NCBI RefSeq assembly: GCF_046736345.1
Contig: NZ_CP157210.1
Location: 62,001-126,000 of the forward strand
Direction: 5' to 3'
Length of the DNA: 64,000 nucleotides
DNA from: Hyphococcus formosus
GTDB lineage: Bacteria; Pseudomonadota; Alphaproteobacteria; Caulobacterales; Parvularculaceae
In this document: positions 42,887-52,574 of the stretch, piece by piece
Position numbering within the stretch: the stretch's first letter is position 1
How the letters are laid out: every line of letters begins with the position of its first letter
Notes under the pieces: generated by a model
The model's input: the letters and a program-made list of their open reading frames with translations, nothing else
What the model was told of the DNA's origin: nothing
Database searches by the model: none
Position numbers and translations under genes: made by a program

Positions 42887-44698
42887 ATGAAAAATCTGAA
42901 AACCGATCCGAGCGTTGATTACCGGTCAGCGCCAGTCCGTGACGCAAAGCTTCTGCCCGTCGATCTTGAGGTTGAACGTAAGGACGACGGCTGTGTGTAT
43001 GTTCAATCTCGTATCCCGCTAAGGGATTATGAAGCCAATATTCCGGCCGATTTCGCTAAGAAGGCTGAGGAAATGGGCGATGCTGCTGCGCTCGTAAAGC
43101 GTACCGCCATCGGGACCGGCGAATGGCAGGCTACCAGCTATCGGGAGTTAAAAAGTAACGTCGATGCGGCAGCGCAATGGCTGCTGGACAATGCGCCCAA
43201 GGGCCGTCCGTTGTTGTTGATGTCAGACAATACTCCTTCCTTTTCGGTCATAACCTTTGCGGCATGGTCGGCGGGAATTCCCGTCTGCCCCGTCAGTCTG
43301 GTCTATGGCGCATTGGGCGGTGATTTCGGGCGATTGAAACATGTCATAAGCAAAATCAAACCGGGCATAATATTTACCGAGAATACAAAAGCGACGGCTT
43401 CCGCGCTTGATGCCCTTGATCTTGGTGACGCTGTTATCGTTACCGGCGAACCAGATGGATTAGAAAAGCCGGCGGTTGCGTATCGTGATATATTAAAAAC
43501 GGAACCGACCGATGCAGTGGCGCAATCAATTAATGCGCTGAAAGCGACGGACACCGCCGCTTATATGTTGACGTCAGGGTCGACCGGTTTGCCCAAGCTT
43601 GTTGTGATTACCTTCGACAATCTTGCGGCAAACAGCGCGCAATGCATGCAAACTGTCGGCGAGGCAGCCGGCTGGGATGATGTCATGCTCGACTGGTTGC
43701 CGTGGCATCACGCTGCTGGCGCGTTTGTCATGCGTGCGGTGCTCTTGGAGGGCGGTACGCTCTATATTGATGACGGCAAGCCAACGCCGGCACTTTTCAA
43801 AGAGTCGCTTCGGAACCTGCGCGAAATCCCGGTTTCCTACTATAATAACGTGCCTTTGGGATACGGAATGCTCGCCGACGCGATTGAGGCGGACCCAGAG
43901 CTTTCAAAAACGTTCTATTCGCGTATGCGCCTTATGCTTTATGGGGGCGCAGGTCTGTCGCAGCCGGTTTATGACCGTATTCAACAGGCTGCAGTTCGTG
44001 AGACCGGACACCGCATCATGTTTACGAGTGGTTACGGTGCAACCGAAACGGTTTCCGCATTCATGCTCATTCATTTTGAGACGGATGATGTTGGGATTGG
44101 CCTTCCGACGCCCGGCTCAAAAATAAAACTTGTTCCGCAAGGGGACCGTTATGAGCTACGTGTCAAAGGTCCGAATGTTACCGCTGGATATCTGGACGAG
44201 CCAGAGAAAACAGCAAGCGCCTTTGATGAAGAGGGCTATTATATTACCGGCGATCTCGCGGTATTTCATGATGAAGATAGACCCGAAAAGGGACTAGCCT
44301 TTGCGGGTCGCGCAGTTGAAGAATTCAAACTCTCTAGCGGGGGTTGGGTCTATGGCGGCGCGCTTCGTGACAAACTCCTGAAGGCGCTTGCGCCGGATGT
44401 TATGGACGTTGTTCTGTGTGACGAAAACCGCCCCTATCTGGCGATGTTATTATGGACTAACCGTGAGGTGTCGCCAGAAAGCCTGCGTGACCGTTTACGC
44501 GCGTTCAACGAGACCCAGCGCGGCGGCGCATCGCGCATCATGCGGGCGCTTGTATTGACTGACCCGCCTGATCCGAATGCGCATGAAATGTCTGATAAAG
44601 GGACGGTCAATCGCCGCGCTGTCATCGATCGCCGAACCGCCGATGTAGACAGGCTTTTCGCAGAGAAGCCAGACGAAGAAATCATTATTGTCGAGTGA
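42887..44698 (+). CDS. AMP-binding acyl-CoA ligase, feruloyl-CoA synthase-like
   Basis: 603 aa, adenylate-forming. ATP loop MLTSGSTGLPKLV, SGYGATET, ITGDLAVF and the feruloyl-CoA-synthase-style ending EEFKLSSGGWVYGGALRDKL with DKGTVNRRAVI. PVSLVYGALGGDFGRLKHVI is also typical of that branch. It would activate an aromatic or other unsaturated acid to its CoA thioester. The usual partner, a feruloyl-CoA hydratase/lyase, is absent, so the substrate is open. 11 nt after the LEH-like gene. Confidence 0.85.
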   Translation: MKNLKTDPSVDYRSAPVRDAKLLPVDLEVERKDDGCVYVQSRIPLRDYEANIPADFAKKAEEMGDAAALVKRTAIGTGEWQATSYRELKSNVDAAAQWLLDNAPKGRPLLLMSDNTPSFSVITFAAWSAGIPVCPVSLVYGALGGDFGRLKHVISKIKPGIIFTENTKATASALDALDLGDAVIVTGEPDGLEKPAVAYRDILKTEPTDAVAQSINALKATDTAAYMLTSGSTGLPKLVVITFDNLAANSAQCMQTVGEAAGWDDVMLDWLPWHHAAGAFVMRAVLLEGGTLYIDDGKPTPALFKESLRNLREIPVSYYNNVPLGYGMLADAIEADPELSKTFYSRMRLMLYGGAGLSQPVYDRIQQAAVRETGHRIMFTSGYGATETVSAFMLIHFETDDVGIGLPTPGSKIKLVPQGDRYELRVKGPNVTAGYLDEPEKTASAFDEEGYYITGDLAVFHDEDRPEKGLAFAGRAVEEFKLSSGGWVYGGALRDKLLKALAPDVMDVVLCDENRPYLAMLLWTNREVSPESLRDRLRAFNETQRGGASRIMRALVLTDPPDPNAHEMSDKGTVNRRAVIDRRTADVDRLFAEKPDEEIIIVE

Positions 44699-44703
44699 GG
44701 AAT

Positions 44704-45243
44704 ATGACCCAAACAACAGACCGAGACCCTGCGATTCAGGCCTTGCTTGATAAGCAAGAAATTACAGATGTGCTAAATCTTTATTTGCGTGGTGCTGACC
44801 GTGCAGACACTGATCTGATTGCAGCTGCATATCATCCCGATGCCATCGAAGAGCATGGGGGCCTCTATATGGGGCCGGCGGAAGCCTATGTTGAGTTGAT
44901 GGACAAGCAATTGCCACACGCCAAAATCATGAATCATCTTTGCACAAATGTTATTATCGAGTTGGATGGCGATAAGGCGCATGTCGAATCTTACATTCTC
45001 GCCTATTCGCGAATGAAGAAAGACGATGAAAAGTTCGATAGTTTAACGTTGGCTCGTGCGATCGATGCGTTTGAGCGCCGTGATGGCGTGTGGAAGATTG
45101 CCAAGCGTCAACTGGTTTGGGAATGGAACAATGACATGCCATTTGCCGAAACCTGGGGGCGTGGATTAATTACGGATGATCCTTCGAAATTAATCCGTGG
45201 CAAGAAAAAGCCAGAAGATCTGGTTTACTCATCGAAGGGGTAA
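44704..45243 (+). CDS. NTF2-like (SnoaL_4) protein, dehydratase-like
   Basis: 179 aa. KQEITDVLNLYLRGADRADTDL starts the fold, with Asp in the GADRAD motif, and IMNHLCTNVIIEL carries the His; these match the Asp-His pair used by LinA and scytalone dehydratase relatives. It may be a dehydratase or isomerase on a CoA-linked or free intermediate. GAGGA precedes ATG 44704, 5 nt after the ligase stop. Confidence 0.8.
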   Translation: MTQTTDRDPAIQALLDKQEITDVLNLYLRGADRADTDLIAAAYHPDAIEEHGGLYMGPAEAYVELMDKQLPHAKIMNHLCTNVIIELDGDKAHVESYILAYSRMKKDDEKFDSLTLARAIDAFERRDGVWKIAKRQLVWEWNNDMPFAETWGRGLITDDPSKLIRGKKKPEDLVYSSKG

Positions 45244-45247
45244 GATA

Positions 45248-46006
45248 ATGGATGTAATAGATTCAGTCGCCATTGTAACGGGCGGCAATCGCGGAATCGG
45301 TGAGGCATTTGTTCAGGCATTTTTGGCGGCAGGGGCTAAGCGTGTCTATGTCGGAACGCGGACGCTTTCCAATGCTGATCATCTTGTCAAAGAAGACCCC
45401 GAGCGGGTCGTCGCGGTTGAACTTGATGTTTCAAAACCAGAGCAAATTGAAGCGGCGGCGGATAAATGCAAAGACGTTTCTGTTGTCGTGAACAATGCAG
45501 GCGTATTTCATAATAAGCGCTTGATTGGCGCGGAAGATATTTCCGCCGCGACCGATGAAATGAATGTAAATTATTTTGGCCTTCTCAATATGTGCCGGGC
45601 CTTCGCGCCGATCCTAAAAGAGAATGGCGGCGGCGCAATCGTAAATGTGTTGTCTGGTGGTGGTTTGGCTGCGGTTCCCGCAATGGGCGGATATAGCCCA
45701 TCAAAATTTGCCGCCAGAGCCGCGTCCACTTGCATTCGTGCTGAACTCGCAAAGCAGAATACGCATGTGAGTTCGCTAATTGTCGGTTCTGTCGATACGC
45801 GTATGGCGGCCCATGTGGCCGGCCTGAAGGAGCAGCCCTCTGACATTGCGAAAGTGGGTTTGCGGGCGATTAAACACAGCATCGATGAGGTCGATACGGA
45901 CCGTATGGCTGTGGAGCTTCGCGCAAATCTTGCGCGTGATCCAAAAGCGGTCGAGCGTGCCATGGCACGAATGCTGGACGCTGATCAAATTTCAACGGGG
46001 CGATAG
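45248..46006 (+). CDS. SDR family oxidoreductase
   Basis: 252 aa. TGGNRGIGEAF cofactor motif, NNAGVF, catalytic Ser in NVLSGGG and YSPSK catalytic pair. The PSKFAARAAS and VGSVDTRMA segments are typical of the SDR subgroup with small hydrophobic substrates. It would oxidise or reduce an alcohol/ketone in this pathway. 4 nt after the NTF2-like gene; GGGG-type ribosome-binding site. Confidence 0.88.
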   Translation: MDVIDSVAIVTGGNRGIGEAFVQAFLAAGAKRVYVGTRTLSNADHLVKEDPERVVAVELDVSKPEQIEAAADKCKDVSVVVNNAGVFHNKRLIGAEDISAATDEMNVNYFGLLNMCRAFAPILKENGGGAIVNVLSGGGLAAVPAMGGYSPSKFAARAASTCIRAELAKQNTHVSSLIVGSVDTRMAAHVAGLKEQPSDIAKVGLRAIKHSIDEVDTDRMAVELRANLARDPKAVERAMARMLDADQISTGR

Positions 46007-46015
46007 GGGCGTAAA

Positions 46016-46813
46016 ATGGAAATCATTCAGGTTCTCGCGGTTAATATCGCGGTTGTTGTTGCGGTATTTCTGACGCTATGGGCAATCTGTCTTAAGCTAA
46101 AAGACGTGACTATCGTCGATTCATACTGGGCGTTCGGCATGGGGATTTTGGCGATCTCCACCTTCTTTCAGTTCCCTGAACATACCCCAAGACGTTGGCT
46201 ATTAATGGGTCTCTGCGTTGCGTGGGCGCTTCGCTTGGGCGGATATCTCTTCTGGCGCTGGCGCGATCATGGTCCTGACCGACGCTATGTTCGAATGATG
46301 GAAAAAGCGAAAGAACAACGCGGCTGGGGATACGCAAAAGCCTCTCTCTTATTGGTTTTTGTGACACAGGCTCCCTTGCAGTTCGCCGTTGCCTTGCCAG
46401 TACAGCTCGGCCAAATTGCCACCGAACCTGTTGCGCTGGGTTGGCTGGCCTATGCAGGCGCAGCGCTCGCAATTTTTGGTATTCTGTTTGAATCAATTGC
46501 CGATTATCAGCTTACGGCATTTCGCAAAAATCCGGATAATGCCGGAAAAGTCCTGAGTACCGGATTGTGGGCATGGTCCCGGCATCCAAATTATTTTGGT
46601 GAAGCCTGCGTTTGGTGGGGCATATACCTTGTTGCCGCTGAAACAATGATTGGCGCGGTGTCAATTTTCGGTCCAATTTTGCTGACCTATATATTGATGA
46701 AATGGAGCGGAACGCCAACGCTTGAGTATCGGATGAGAAAAACCAAGCCCGGATATATTGAGTATATCGAGCGAACCTCAGAGTTTTTCCCACTCCCGCC
46801 TAAAAAGGCTTGA
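46016..46813 (+). CDS. DUF1295 membrane protein (steroid 5-alpha-reductase-like)
   Basis: 265 aa with about six hydrophobic segments. DSYWAFGMGIL, LFESIADYQLTAFRKNPDN, LWAWSRHPNYFGEACVWWG and PGYIEYIERTSEFFPLPPKK are the DUF1295 signature, a family related to steroid 5-alpha-reductase and isoprenylcysteine methyltransferase. It probably reduces a double bond in, or modifies, a lipophilic substrate at the membrane (inference). It follows the SDR gene by 9 nt. Confidence 0.85.
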   Translation: MEIIQVLAVNIAVVVAVFLTLWAICLKLKDVTIVDSYWAFGMGILAISTFFQFPEHTPRRWLLMGLCVAWALRLGGYLFWRWRDHGPDRRYVRMMEKAKEQRGWGYAKASLLLVFVTQAPLQFAVALPVQLGQIATEPVALGWLAYAGAALAIFGILFESIADYQLTAFRKNPDNAGKVLSTGLWAWSRHPNYFGEACVWWGIYLVAAETMIGAVSIFGPILLTYILMKWSGTPTLEYRMRKTKPGYIEYIERTSEFFPLPPKKA

Positions 46814-46885
46814 ATGTGATAAACTGGGCCCGGCAAAATCGCTGTGGCCCATTTTTCTAGATACCGTTTTCAAGAGGATTGACCG

Positions 46886-48592
46886 ATGTTTCTAACTCCC
46901 AAAGAGCGTGTAAAAGAATATACCGAAAAGGGTTGGTGGGGTGATTTAACCGTTGATGATCTGCTGCAACGGAACCGTCAATCCAAACCGGATCAAATGG
47001 CGCTGATTGATCCATCAAACCGCGAGACTATGGATGGGTGCAAGCCGCGGCGTCTGACATGGGCGGAACTCGGTGACGAAGTAGACCGTATGGCCGCGAC
47101 GTTCCTTGCGAATGGTTTGGTCAAAGACGATATAATTACCTATCAATTACCGAACACGATTGAGACAGTGATTGTGGCGCTGGCGGCGGCGCGCATTGGC
47201 CTCATCATAAGCCCCGTGGTCATGCCCTATCGAAAGCATGAATTAGATTACATTCTGGGCATCGTCGAGCCGAAAGCGATTATAACGGTCGCCAAGTTTG
47301 CCAAGCATGAACATGCAAAAATGGCGCTTGATCTGGATTGGCAGGGACGCGAGTCAAAAGTTTTTGTCTTGGGCGGAAACGCGCCGGAAGGTGCAATCGA
47401 TACCGACAAAGAGGTAAAAGAAGCCGATCCTGAAAAAGCCATCGCTTACAGAGCGAATAATCCAATTGATCCGGCTGAAGTGTTTACGATCTTTTGGACA
47501 TCGGGAACCGAAGCACGGCCAAAAGGAGTGCCACGGGATCACAATCTTTGGATCGTGAATGCCCGTATGGTCACCGAACTTGCGGATTTGCGGGAGGGAG
47601 AGACCCTTCTTAATCCGTTTCCGCTAGTGAATATTGCGTCTTTCGGGATGGTGATGCCGTGGCTTTGGCGCTGCGGGACGATGGTTCTTCATCATCCATT
47701 CGATTTGGCTGTATTTTTGAACCAGATTGCTGAAGAGCGCGTCAATTATACGATTGCAGCACCGGCAATTTTGACGGCAATTTTGAAATCCGACGAGTTG
47801 CTGAAAACCGTAGACCTTTCATCAGTGCGTGCCATTGGTTCGGGGTCAGCGCCATTGTCCCCTTGGACCATCGAAGGCTTTTCGAAAAAGTTTGGCATCG
47901 AAATTTGTAACCTCTACGGTTCAAACGAAGGGGCAACGCTGTTCAGTAACCAGCGTGCTGTGCCTGATCATGAAGAACGTGCGCGCTATTTCCCGCGTTT
48001 TGGTGTCGATGGTCTGGATTGGCAGGGGGAAGTGGCCTCGATGGTCAGAACCCGGCTGGTAGATCCGGATACGAATGAAGAGGTAACCGAAACCGGTATT
48101 CCGGGCGAACTACGTTTCCAGGGCGCGCATATATTTACCGGTTATTACAAACTGCCGGAAATAACCAAAAATGCTTTCGATGATGAAGGCTATTATTGCA
48201 CGGGCGATCTCTTCGAAATCGCGGGGGAGGGTGAAAACCCTCGCTTTTATCGCTTTGTTGGGCGGTGCAAAGACATCATCGTTCGTGGCGGTATGAATAT
48301 TTCGCCGGCGGAAATCGATGACTTGCTCGCTGGTCACCCCTCCTTTGTTGAGGCGGCCGTTGTTGGGCTTCCTGATGATGCGTTGGGTGAGCGGATGTGT
48401 GCGGCAGTCGTGCCAAAAGGGGATGATGTTCCTGACATCAAAGAACTGGCGCAATGGTTGAAAGATCGCGGCGTCGCCGTGTTCAAACTGCCTGAGAGTA
48501 TCGAGGTCATTGATGCGTTGCCGCGCAATCCAATGAATAAAGTTCTGCGCAAAGAGCTATTGTCAAAAGTGCTCGAACAAAGAGGAGCGTGA
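46886..48592 (+). CDS. AMP-dependent acyl-CoA ligase
   Basis: 568 aa. ATP loop IFWTSGTEARPKGVPRDHN, LYGSNEGATL, YYCTGDLFEI, FVGRCKDIIVRGGMNISPAE and the catalytic lysine region LPRNPMNKVLRKEL. The wording fits the medium-chain or cyclohexanecarboxylate-CoA ligase branch. It is the second acid-activating enzyme of the cluster. AGAGG precedes ATG 46886. The stop codon lies inside the terminator stem. Confidence 0.88.
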   Translation: MFLTPKERVKEYTEKGWWGDLTVDDLLQRNRQSKPDQMALIDPSNRETMDGCKPRRLTWAELGDEVDRMAATFLANGLVKDDIITYQLPNTIETVIVALAAARIGLIISPVVMPYRKHELDYILGIVEPKAIITVAKFAKHEHAKMALDLDWQGRESKVFVLGGNAPEGAIDTDKEVKEADPEKAIAYRANNPIDPAEVFTIFWTSGTEARPKGVPRDHNLWIVNARMVTELADLREGETLLNPFPLVNIASFGMVMPWLWRCGTMVLHHPFDLAVFLNQIAEERVNYTIAAPAILTAILKSDELLKTVDLSSVRAIGSGSAPLSPWTIEGFSKKFGIEICNLYGSNEGATLFSNQRAVPDHEERARYFPRFGVDGLDWQGEVASMVRTRLVDPDTNEEVTETGIPGELRFQGAHIFTGYYKLPEITKNAFDDEGYYCTGDLFEIAGEGENPRFYRFVGRCKDIIVRGGMNISPAEIDDLLAGHPSFVEAAVVGLPDDALGERMCAAVVPKGDDVPDIKELAQWLKDRGVAVFKLPESIEVIDALPRNPMNKVLRKELLSKVLEQRGA

Positions 48593-48615
48593 ATTTAATT
48601 CACGCTCCATTTTTT
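48584..48615 (+). terminator. Rho-independent terminator overlapping the ligase stop codon
   Basis: GGAGCGTGAAT / ATTCACGCTCC, an 11-bp stem with a 3-nt loop, followed by a T-run (48610-48615). The TGA stop (48590-48592) is in the left arm, so ribosomes finishing translation would compete with hairpin folding. Confidence 0.85.
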
Positions 48616-48618
48616 ATC

Positions 48619-50091
48619 TTAGGCTTTAACGCCATTTTTAATGAAATCTCTATCGGCCCAGCAAGAATGTGTGCCGCTAGAGATTTTATGGGGTAGGGCA
48701 ATGCGCACGACAGGCCCTGCCGAGATATTCTTTGCGTCTAGCAATACGCATTCGGATTTACCGCGATTTTCATCAATGAGGAAACTGACGAGATAGCCAT
48801 CGTCCTCGTCGACGCCACCGATTTTCGGCGCAAAGGGCGACTCACTCGCATAAACGCCTTCAGGGAGTTCGAATGTTTGTGACTCGCCTGTTTTAAGATC
48901 GTGTTTGATATAGCCGTTAAACAAAAACCAGCCGGGTTTTGTTGTCGTGCTGTATACATAACGATAGGGCTTGGCGGCATAGTTCTGGTTGATCATGCCG
49001 AATTCGACGACACGATCATCAAGCGTTTCCTCGATGGTTTCACCTGTCTTCATATTGAAACGCCAGCGATGAAGTTCCGGACGGAAACTATGCTCATCGA
49101 TATAGGCCATCATTTGCTCATATCCGCGTGGGCCATCCTTTAGCGGTTCAGGGGTTGGCTCGCGCTGGAAGTAGCCGTCCATGATAACTTCGTCGCCTTC
49201 TTCATAGGCGTTCATGAAATGAAGAACATAACAAGGTTTCGCTTCGAACCAGCGGATATCTTTTTCCGATCCGTAACGCGGTATAACGGCAAACCGCGAA
49301 GGAAGATCATGCGCGCGCACAGCGTGAATATCGCGCTTGAGAAGATCTTCGTCCCAGAAAACCGGCAGGTCATTCAGGATCGCGTAGTTCTTTGAGAATG
49401 CCATGTCGTGCGGCAGGCGCGGCCCCGGTAGGGGGACGGGCGTATAATGAATGAGCATCCCATGGCGATCGACCACACCGTAATGCATATAGGGTGCATA
49501 TTTCGAGTAATTGAAAAACAGCAGTTCGCCATTGCTTTCGTCAACTTTGCAATGGGCGGAAACGCCGTCCAATGGTCCCCAAGGCGCGACGCCTTCTTGT
49601 TCCATTGTTTCGGCATCAAGCACATAGGCTTCGCCGCACTGATAGAAGGTTGAGATTATCTTGCCATTATGAACGACGACATCGGTGCTGGAGGAATCCT
49701 TCAACGCACCTTGCGCGCCGAAGCCGGGGCGCTTTGCGAGAGAGGTTGGGTCCGCGAGGCCACCCCATAGTGAAGAATTTGCCTCTTGCTCTGCGTGAAA
49801 GCACCGTGTCCGAACGAAACGATTTTTGTATGATGCCTTGCCGCCGCTAAAGCTCATATAATGGAGCATACCATCAGCATCAAAGGGGTGATGCCGTCCG
49901 AGCGGCTGATGGATTTGGTTTTCCGTATTACGAACGTAAATGCCATCAATATCGGTCGGAATGCTGCCTTCGATAATTTCGAGGTCCTCTGCATCCACCT
50001 CTTCATGAAGGGGTGTCCAGGCACCGTTCAAATAAGGGTGATTATTCGGCTGCAAAGAGCTTTTGACGGGTGGGAGTTTGTTGACTTTCAT
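48619..50091 (-). CDS. Carotenoid oxygenase (RPE65/lignostilbene dioxygenase) family protein
   Basis: 490 aa, seven-bladed propeller family. The four iron-binding histidines are placed as expected: His180 (GVSAHCKVD), His228 (RLPHDMAF), His291 (LHFMNAYEEGD) and His475 (SSGTHSCW). No signal peptide. These non-haem iron enzymes cleave a C=C bond with O2, in carotenoids, apocarotenoids, stilbenes or related alkenes. Which of these is used here cannot be told. It is preceded by its own ~100-nt promoter region, upstream of which lies the receptor terminator. Confidence 0.9.
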   Translation of the reverse strand: MKVNKLPPVKSSLQPNNHPYLNGAWTPLHEEVDAEDLEIIEGSIPTDIDGIYVRNTENQIHQPLGRHHPFDADGMLHYMSFSGGKASYKNRFVRTRCFHAEQEANSSLWGGLADPTSLAKRPGFGAQGALKDSSSTDVVVHNGKIISTFYQCGEAYVLDAETMEQEGVAPWGPLDGVSAHCKVDESNGELLFFNYSKYAPYMHYGVVDRHGMLIHYTPVPLPGPRLPHDMAFSKNYAILNDLPVFWDEDLLKRDIHAVRAHDLPSRFAVIPRYGSEKDIRWFEAKPCYVLHFMNAYEEGDEVIMDGYFQREPTPEPLKDGPRGYEQMMAYIDEHSFRPELHRWRFNMKTGETIEETLDDRVVEFGMINQNYAAKPYRYVYSTTTKPGWFLFNGYIKHDLKTGESQTFELPEGVYASESPFAPKIGGVDEDDGYLVSFLIDENRGKSECVLLDAKNISAGPVVRIALPHKISSGTHSCWADRDFIKNGVKA

Positions 50092-50192
50092 TCAAGCGCT
50101 CCTGCGTTTTTACTAGTCGTTACTTGGATAATAATATTGTTGTGATGCGGATTAAAGGAGTAATCGCAGTTCGAATTGTCGCTCGTTCGGAT

Positions 50193-50232
50193 AAAAAATA
50201 CGGCAAATCGGGTTGGGATCCGATTTGCCGTA
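50193..50232 (-). terminator. Rho-independent terminator after the third TonB receptor
   Basis: On the minus strand, TACGGCAAATCGG pairs with CCGATTTGCCGTA (13-bp perfect stem, positions 50199-50232) and is followed by TTTTTT (50193-50198). It separates the receptor transcript from the carotenoid-oxygenase gene downstream. Confidence 0.9.
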
Positions 50233-50310
50233 AACGCGCTTTCGTTACTTTCAAATTCATTGGGAGAAGGAATATTTGAAAGCAACGAAAGGCTTGCCTG
50301 TATATTGTGG

Positions 50311-52548
50311 TTAGAAGCTAGTCGCGAATTTAACGCCATATGTTCTTGGTGCGCCAAATGCAGAGAACTCGTCGCCCGCAAACGGAATAATGCTGACGCG
50401 ATAGAGCTTGTCGGTCATGTTACGTCCATAGAACTGCAACGACCAAGAACCGTCAGGTGCCGCGATTCCAGCACGAAGATCGAGAAGGCCGTAACCTGGC
50501 TCGAGATTTGTGTTGTCTGGGCCGTAGAACATTTTCGCCTGATAGCCGTAATCAGCATTCGCAACAAAATTGACGTTGTTTGAAATCGGCATTTCAAAAT
50601 TACCGCCGACATTAAACTGATATTCTGGCGTACGCTGAATTTGATTGCCGCTATAATCGATGCCGCGCAGCGGATCGATATAGTTTTTGTATTCGGCATC
50701 AAGATAAGAGCCAGAAGCGAAGATCGTTATATAGTCGTGGGGCTTGCCTTGGAATTCGGCTTCGACACCCTTGATCGTCGCGTCTGCAGCGTTGGCAACA
50801 ACAAGGACGAGATTGACGTCGTCCAATAGCTCAACCTGAAGGTCTTTGAAGTCCGTGTAGAATGCAGCAAGGTTGAAACGAACCCGGTTGTCGAACAGGT
50901 CGGTTTTCAAACCCGCTTCATAGGTCCACGCGGTTTCCGGTGAGTAAGGGGTCTCTGCCGCTGTTGCGTTTGCTGCGCCGCCTTGCCAGCCGCCACCCTT
51001 AAAGCCTTTCGCAGCGGAGAGGTAAGCAATTTTTCCGTCAGCGAAGCGCCAATCCAATGTGACCTTTGGCGTAAACTCGGACCATTTGTCATCGGTAGAG
51101 ACTTGGTATTCACCCTGAACCGGAGCGGTAGAGAAAATGTTGTCCATGCCATCCGGGCCGAGGCTGTATTCTACAACTTCGATATCCCAAGTCTTTTTGT
51201 CGATCGTGTAGCGGCCACCTGCGGTAATGGTCAGGTCATCAGTGATGTCGTAGGCGACTTCACCGAACGCCGCATAGTTCTTCGATACGCCGACTTGGAA
51301 GAATTCGTTGTCGCCGTCGAGAATATCGCGGGTACTACCTGCACCGCCGGGGAGGAACGAGATCGCAGTATTTCGCGATTGGCGCCGCGTATTATCGTCG
51401 AGATAGTAAAGGCCAGCCAACCAACGGAAGCGCTGATCTTGCGCAGAGGCAAAGCGAATTTCCTGCGTAATGCCAGTGTGACGCTCAAGCTGGGTGAGGG
51501 TGGAGTCCGTCAGCGAGGGAGGAGCACCAGCGCCAGCCTGTGTCCAGCGCGCATCGCCGTCACCCTTGCGGAATGCGCCGAGATAAGTCGCGGTCACCGG
51601 ACCCATATCCCACTCAAAACGAGCGGTAATACCAGCGGTTTCCTTGCGCGCATACTGTTCGTAAGGAGATTCGTTCGTACGTGGATCCTGCGAAATGAGG
51701 TTCGGTGATACTGGACCAAAGCCGGGCACGAATGGATTGTCGACCGAATGGCGTGACGGGCCGCCGCCTTCTTCGGTGCTGGCGTCAGCACTAAGATTGA
51801 GCGTCATATTGTCATTGAGGTTCCACAAGAGCGAAATCCGGCCTGCATATGATTCGAGATCTTCGAGCTCTTCATTGCGGACAATATTTTCTGCGTATCC
51901 ATCATGACGGTTTTGATAGAGAGCCAAACGCAGAGCAACATTCTCGGTAATAGGACCGGTTACGTGTCCGCTTGCGTGAATGGTGTTGTAGTTTCCATAA
52001 GAAACATAACCGCCGCCGCCAAATTCGAATTGCGGTTTCGCCGTCACAAGGCTGAGGGCACCGCCAACAACGTTTTTACCGAATAGCGTTCCTTGTGGAC
52101 CGCGAAGAACCTCAAGGCGTTCAAGGTCAAAAATCGGTGGCGTCGCCGAGCCGCGACGGCCAATGTAAATCTCGTCAATGAATGTACCAACCGATGCGTC
52201 AGCGGTTGCGCCATTCAGACGAACAGAGCCAACCCCGCGAATGAAGATCTCTGACTCCATGCTGTTTTGGGATTGATAGGTGAAGCTGGGCACGCGACCG
52301 GCAATTTGTGAGAGGTCGGTGATTTGGCTTTCTTTGAGCTGTTCACCACCCAGCGCGGTAACCGCGATAGGAACATCTTGAAGGTTTTCTTCAACCTTAC
52401 GCGCCGTAATAACAATTGTATCGAGCCCGGCTCGCGTATTGGTTTCCGCTGCTTGAGATTCGCTCTGCGCGTGAGCTGCACCGGAGAGCAGTGTTGCCAA
52501 CGCGGTGGCTTGCAAAAGCGCCATTTTAGCGTGTGGTTTGCCGATCAT
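50311..52548 (-). CDS. TonB-dependent receptor of the catabolic cluster
   Basis: 745 aa. Signal peptide MALLQATALATLLSGAAHAQ; plug with DTIVITARKVEENLQDVPIA, QIAGRVPSFTYQSQ, SEIFIRGVGS, DLERLEVLRGPQGTLFGKN and GGALSLVTAKP. Barrel ends APRTYGVKFATSF. It belongs to the short receptor type used for small hydrophobic or aromatic substrates as well as siderophores. Its place next to the oxygenase, ligases and thiolases makes it the likely outer-membrane entry port for the cluster's substrate. Confidence 0.9.
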   Translation of the reverse strand: MIGKPHAKMALLQATALATLLSGAAHAQSESQAAETNTRAGLDTIVITARKVEENLQDVPIAVTALGGEQLKESQITDLSQIAGRVPSFTYQSQNSMESEIFIRGVGSVRLNGATADASVGTFIDEIYIGRRGSATPPIFDLERLEVLRGPQGTLFGKNVVGGALSLVTAKPQFEFGGGGYVSYGNYNTIHASGHVTGPITENVALRLALYQNRHDGYAENIVRNEELEDLESYAGRISLLWNLNDNMTLNLSADASTEEGGGPSRHSVDNPFVPGFGPVSPNLISQDPRTNESPYEQYARKETAGITARFEWDMGPVTATYLGAFRKGDGDARWTQAGAGAPPSLTDSTLTQLERHTGITQEIRFASAQDQRFRWLAGLYYLDDNTRRQSRNTAISFLPGGAGSTRDILDGDNEFFQVGVSKNYAAFGEVAYDITDDLTITAGGRYTIDKKTWDIEVVEYSLGPDGMDNIFSTAPVQGEYQVSTDDKWSEFTPKVTLDWRFADGKIAYLSAAKGFKGGGWQGGAANATAAETPYSPETAWTYEAGLKTDLFDNRVRFNLAAFYTDFKDLQVELLDDVNLVLVVANAADATIKGVEAEFQGKPHDYITIFASGSYLDAEYKNYIDPLRGIDYSGNQIQRTPEYQFNVGGNFEMPISNNVNFVANADYGYQAKMFYGPDNTNLEPGYGLLDLRAGIAAPDGSWSLQFYGRNMTDKLYRVSIIPFAGDEFSAFGAPRTYGVKFATSF

Positions 52549-52574
52549 AATTCCTACCCTGTATATTATTTTTT

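Noticed and set aside
50983..51708. 241-codon plus-strand ORF inside the third TonB receptor gene
   Set aside because: Antisense to an intact receptor with clear family motifs; its translation has no recognisable domain.
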